From NCBI GenBank assembly GCA_041686195.1, contig JAWLEI010000113.1, positions 1 to 8,417 on the forward strand: a stretch of DNA of 8,417 bases, read 5' to 3'. Positions 6,513 to 8,417 of this stretch are shown piece after piece. Source of the stretch: Desulfovermiculus sp041686195 (GTDB taxonomy: Bacteria > Desulfobacterota > Desulfovibrionia > Desulfovibrionales > Desulfothermaceae). Position numbers and translations under genes: made by a program. Under the pieces are notes generated by a model that saw only the letters and a list, made by a program, of their open reading frames with translations, did no database searches and was not told where the DNA came from. Each line of letters opens with the position of its first letter. Within the stretch, counting starts at the first letter, position 1.

Positions 6513-6735
6513 CCCCATCGATCAACTGACAGTGCGCACTTGACTGGTTATTTTTTCTTGATATGAGTGAATCAAATGATCCTGGCGTTAAAACACTTCT
6601 CATCTGTTATAGTGACAAGATATTGACACATGCGAAGCTGTTATCCTTATATAATTTTTATATAAAAATACAAATGAAAAATATCGAGTATTATAGTATA
6701 ATGTATTACAGAAATTATCGTCTATGTGAGTAAAT
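6513..6735 (+). promoter_or_regulatory. AT-rich leader with candidate promoters for the histidine kinase
   Basis: TTGACA lies at 6623-6628. Downstream are TTATAT (6647-6652, 18-nt spacer) and TATAAT (6650-6655, 21-nt spacer). A second perfect TATAAT lies at 6697-6702 without a recognisable -35 but only about 34 nt ahead of the ATG. The stretch 6640-6710 is very AT-rich, in contrast to the GC-rich coding region that follows. No operator-like repeat is evident besides the A/T runs. The start codon itself has only a weak ribosome site (GTGAG at 6726-6730). Confidence 0.45.
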
Positions 6736-8417
6736 ATGCGCGATGAAGATAAATCTAAAGCCCAGCTCATCTCGGAGTTGCACGAGTTACGTCGACAGCT
6801 GAAGGCTCAGCAGGCCACCGCTTGTTCAGGCAGGGCGGCTTCTGCCAACAAGCACGACGAGTTGACCTCGGCTCGCCGCCAGTCGCGGAAAGAACTGTCA
6901 GATTCCCGCGCCGAGACGGAAGCCAGCAACAAGGCACTCGCCGAGTCCCGAGAAACCCTGCGCACTAGTGAACAAAAGCTCTCCAACGACCATGAACGCT
7001 ACAACATCTTGGGCGATCTGATTCCCTTCGGCGTTTGGACTGCTGACGCCAAGGGGACCATCACCTTTCTCAGTGACGCCTTCCTGGAAATGAGCGGAAT
7101 CTCGCCGGAAGAAACCGCACGCCTTGAATGGATCGACCAACTGGCCCACCCAGCGGTGTTGAAAGCCATCTCCGACTGGGGCAGTTCTCTCAATGAGAGC
7201 GACATTTGGGAGGGCGAATTTACAGTTACCAGTCAAGAGGGCCGGCAATACGACATTCTGATCCGCGGCGTGCCTTTGCTGGATAAGGCAGGAGAGACCC
7301 TCTCCTGGCTGGGGATCAATCTCGATATCAGCCAGCGTAAACGGACTGAGGAGGCGTTACGCGAGAGTGAGAACCGTTACAGAACTTTTATAAATAGTAC
7401 ATCAGACCTTGTTTTCCTTAAGGATGACCAGTTCAAATATATTGTGGTAAATAATTCTTTTGCTAAATATTATGGCAAAAAACCTGAAGAAGTGATTGGT
7501 CTTTCCGATTTTGATCTTATGTCGGAAGAAGCGGCCAAATCTTGTCGAAATTCTGACACAAATGCTATTGCAACCAGTAAAGCCTATATTACCGAGGAGT
7601 CTATCGGGGATCGTGTCTTTGAGACCCTCAAGTTTCCAGTATTGCTGGAAAACAAAAAAAATGGTGTGGGCGGTTATATTCGAGACATTACGGAACGTAA
7701 ACAAGCTGAGGCAGATCGTGACAAATTTCAGATGCAACTCATTCAGTCTCAGAAAATGGAATCCGTGGGACGTCTAGCTGGTGGGGTCGCTCATGATTTT
7801 AATAACATGCTCAGTGTGATCTTAGGAAATACAGAGATGGCTATGGAAAGATTGGATCCAAGTCAGCCTGTACGTGATAATCTTCAGGAAATTCAAAATG
7901 CAGCTCAGCGTTCGACCAATGTTGTTCGACAACTCTTAGCCTTTGCCCGAAGGCAGACTATTGCACCGCAGGTTTTGGATCTTAATAAGATAGTGGGAGA
8001 GATGCTAAATATTCTGCGCCGGCTTATCGGCGAGGATATCGACCTTTCCTGGCATCCAGTCCATGACATCTGGCCGATTAAAATGGACCCGACCCAGATT
8101 GACCAGATCATGGCCAATTTGATTGTCAACGCTCGTGACGCCATCCACGGAGTCGGCAAGCTGATTATTGAGACCGACAGAGCAACGTTTGATGAAGCCT
8201 ATTGTGCAGACCATCCAGACTTTGTCCCAGGTGATTACGTTTTGCTGTCAGTCAGCGACAGCGGCAGTGGCATGGACACGAAAACCCTTGAAAATATGTT
8301 CGAACCGTTTTTCACAACCAAGGAAGTTGGCCAGGGGACCGGTCTCGGACTGGCCACAGTCTACGGTATTGTTAAGCAAAATAACGGATTCATCAATGTT
8401 TACTCAGAGCCAAACCA
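6736..8417 (+). CDS. PAS-domain sensor histidine kinase (partial, continues past window)
   Basis: The frame is open from ATG 6736 through the last base (560 codons seen). An in-frame TGA at 6727-6729 limits the start. Residues 1-90 are charged and Ala/Glu-rich and probably a coiled coil ('SKAQLISELHELRRQLKAQ'). PAS1 spans about 88-203 ('GVWTADAKGTITFLSDAF', ending DISQRKRTEEA). PAS2 spans about 213-325, ending RDITERKQAEA. HisKA has the phosphoacceptor His353 in 'LAGGVAHDFNNMLS'. HATPase shows the N box 'NLIVNARDAI' (461-470), G1 'DSGSGMD' (508-514), the F box 'FEPFFTTKE' and G2 'GQGTGLGL' (532-539). All key kinase residues are present. No membrane segment is seen, so it should be a soluble sensor that autophosphorylates and passes phosphate to a response regulator. 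A C-terminal receiver domain is common in this subtype but lies outside the window. The input signal is unknown. Confidence 0.95.
   Translation, partial: MRDEDKSKAQLISELHELRRQLKAQQATACSGRAASANKHDELTSARRQSRKELSDSRAETEASNKALAESRETLRTSEQKLSNDHERYNILGDLIPFGVWTADAKGTITFLSDAFLEMSGISPEETARLEWIDQLAHPAVLKAISDWGSSLNESDIWEGEFTVTSQEGRQYDILIRGVPLLDKAGETLSWLGINLDISQRKRTEEALRESENRYRTFINSTSDLVFLKDDQFKYIVVNNSFAKYYGKKPEEVIGLSDFDLMSEEAAKSCRNSDTNAIATSKAYITEESIGDRVFETLKFPVLLENKKNGVGGYIRDITERKQAEADRDKFQMQLIQSQKMESVGRLAGGVAHDFNNMLSVILGNTEMAMERLDPSQPVRDNLQEIQNAAQRSTNVVRQLLAFARRQTIAPQVLDLNKIVGEMLNILRRLIGEDIDLSWHPVHDIWPIKMDPTQIDQIMANLIVNARDAIHGVGKLIIETDRATFDEAYCADHPDFVPGDYVLLSVSDSGSGMDTKTLENMFEPFFTTKEVGQGTGLGLATVYGIVKQNNGFINVYSEPN

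Noticed and set aside
6898..7248. 116-residue minus-strand ORF
   Set aside because: Antisense to PAS1 of the histidine kinase, which has strong motif support on the plus strand.

Overview
The window looks like a decayed, repeat-rich stretch of a bacterial chromosome. The long multi-PAS signalling proteins with 'ITERKQAE'-type linkers, the AlbA_2 ATP-binding protein and the IS types would suit a sulfate-reducing (Desulfobacterota/deltaproteobacterial) genome. That assignment is an impression from protein style, not a proof. Only one gene appears intact as far as it can be read: a PAS sensor histidine kinase that runs off the right edge.

Left part (1-1530): two transposase-like scraps, then a degenerate IS4-family (DDE) insertion sequence on the minus strand. 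Its transposase has lost the segment expected to hold the first catalytic Asp. It is also interrupted, exactly where the catalytic Glu should be, by a 29-nt perfect hairpin. Middle (1623-2939): a plus-strand AlbA_2/Schlafen-like ATP-binding protein broken by two frameshifts, with an in-frame loss of part of its ATPase domain and a TPQV tandem repeat. After a gene-poor 540-nt gap comes a cyclic-di-GMP protein (3478-5728). It has four PAS domains, a GGDEF domain cut off after about 30 residues, and a frame-shifted HD-GYP domain.

Right part (5729-6735): a GC-rich cluster of palindromes (5771-5984) includes a 72-bp element with 19-bp perfect terminal inverted repeats. Its outer arms match the hairpin inside the IS transposase. 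The cluster abuts a truncated, frameshifted tyrosine-recombinase N-terminus on the minus strand. Next come a terminator-like hairpin and an AT-rich promoter region. From 6736 an open histidine kinase (coiled coil, PAS, PAS, HisKA, HATPase) continues past the window end.

No intact multi-gene system is visible. The most interesting signal is the small palindromic repeat family with core CCGGCACTCA, seen in two forms, one of them inside a transposase active site. A second theme is that several genes have each lost a catalytic core segment. Function today probably rests on the kinase alone.
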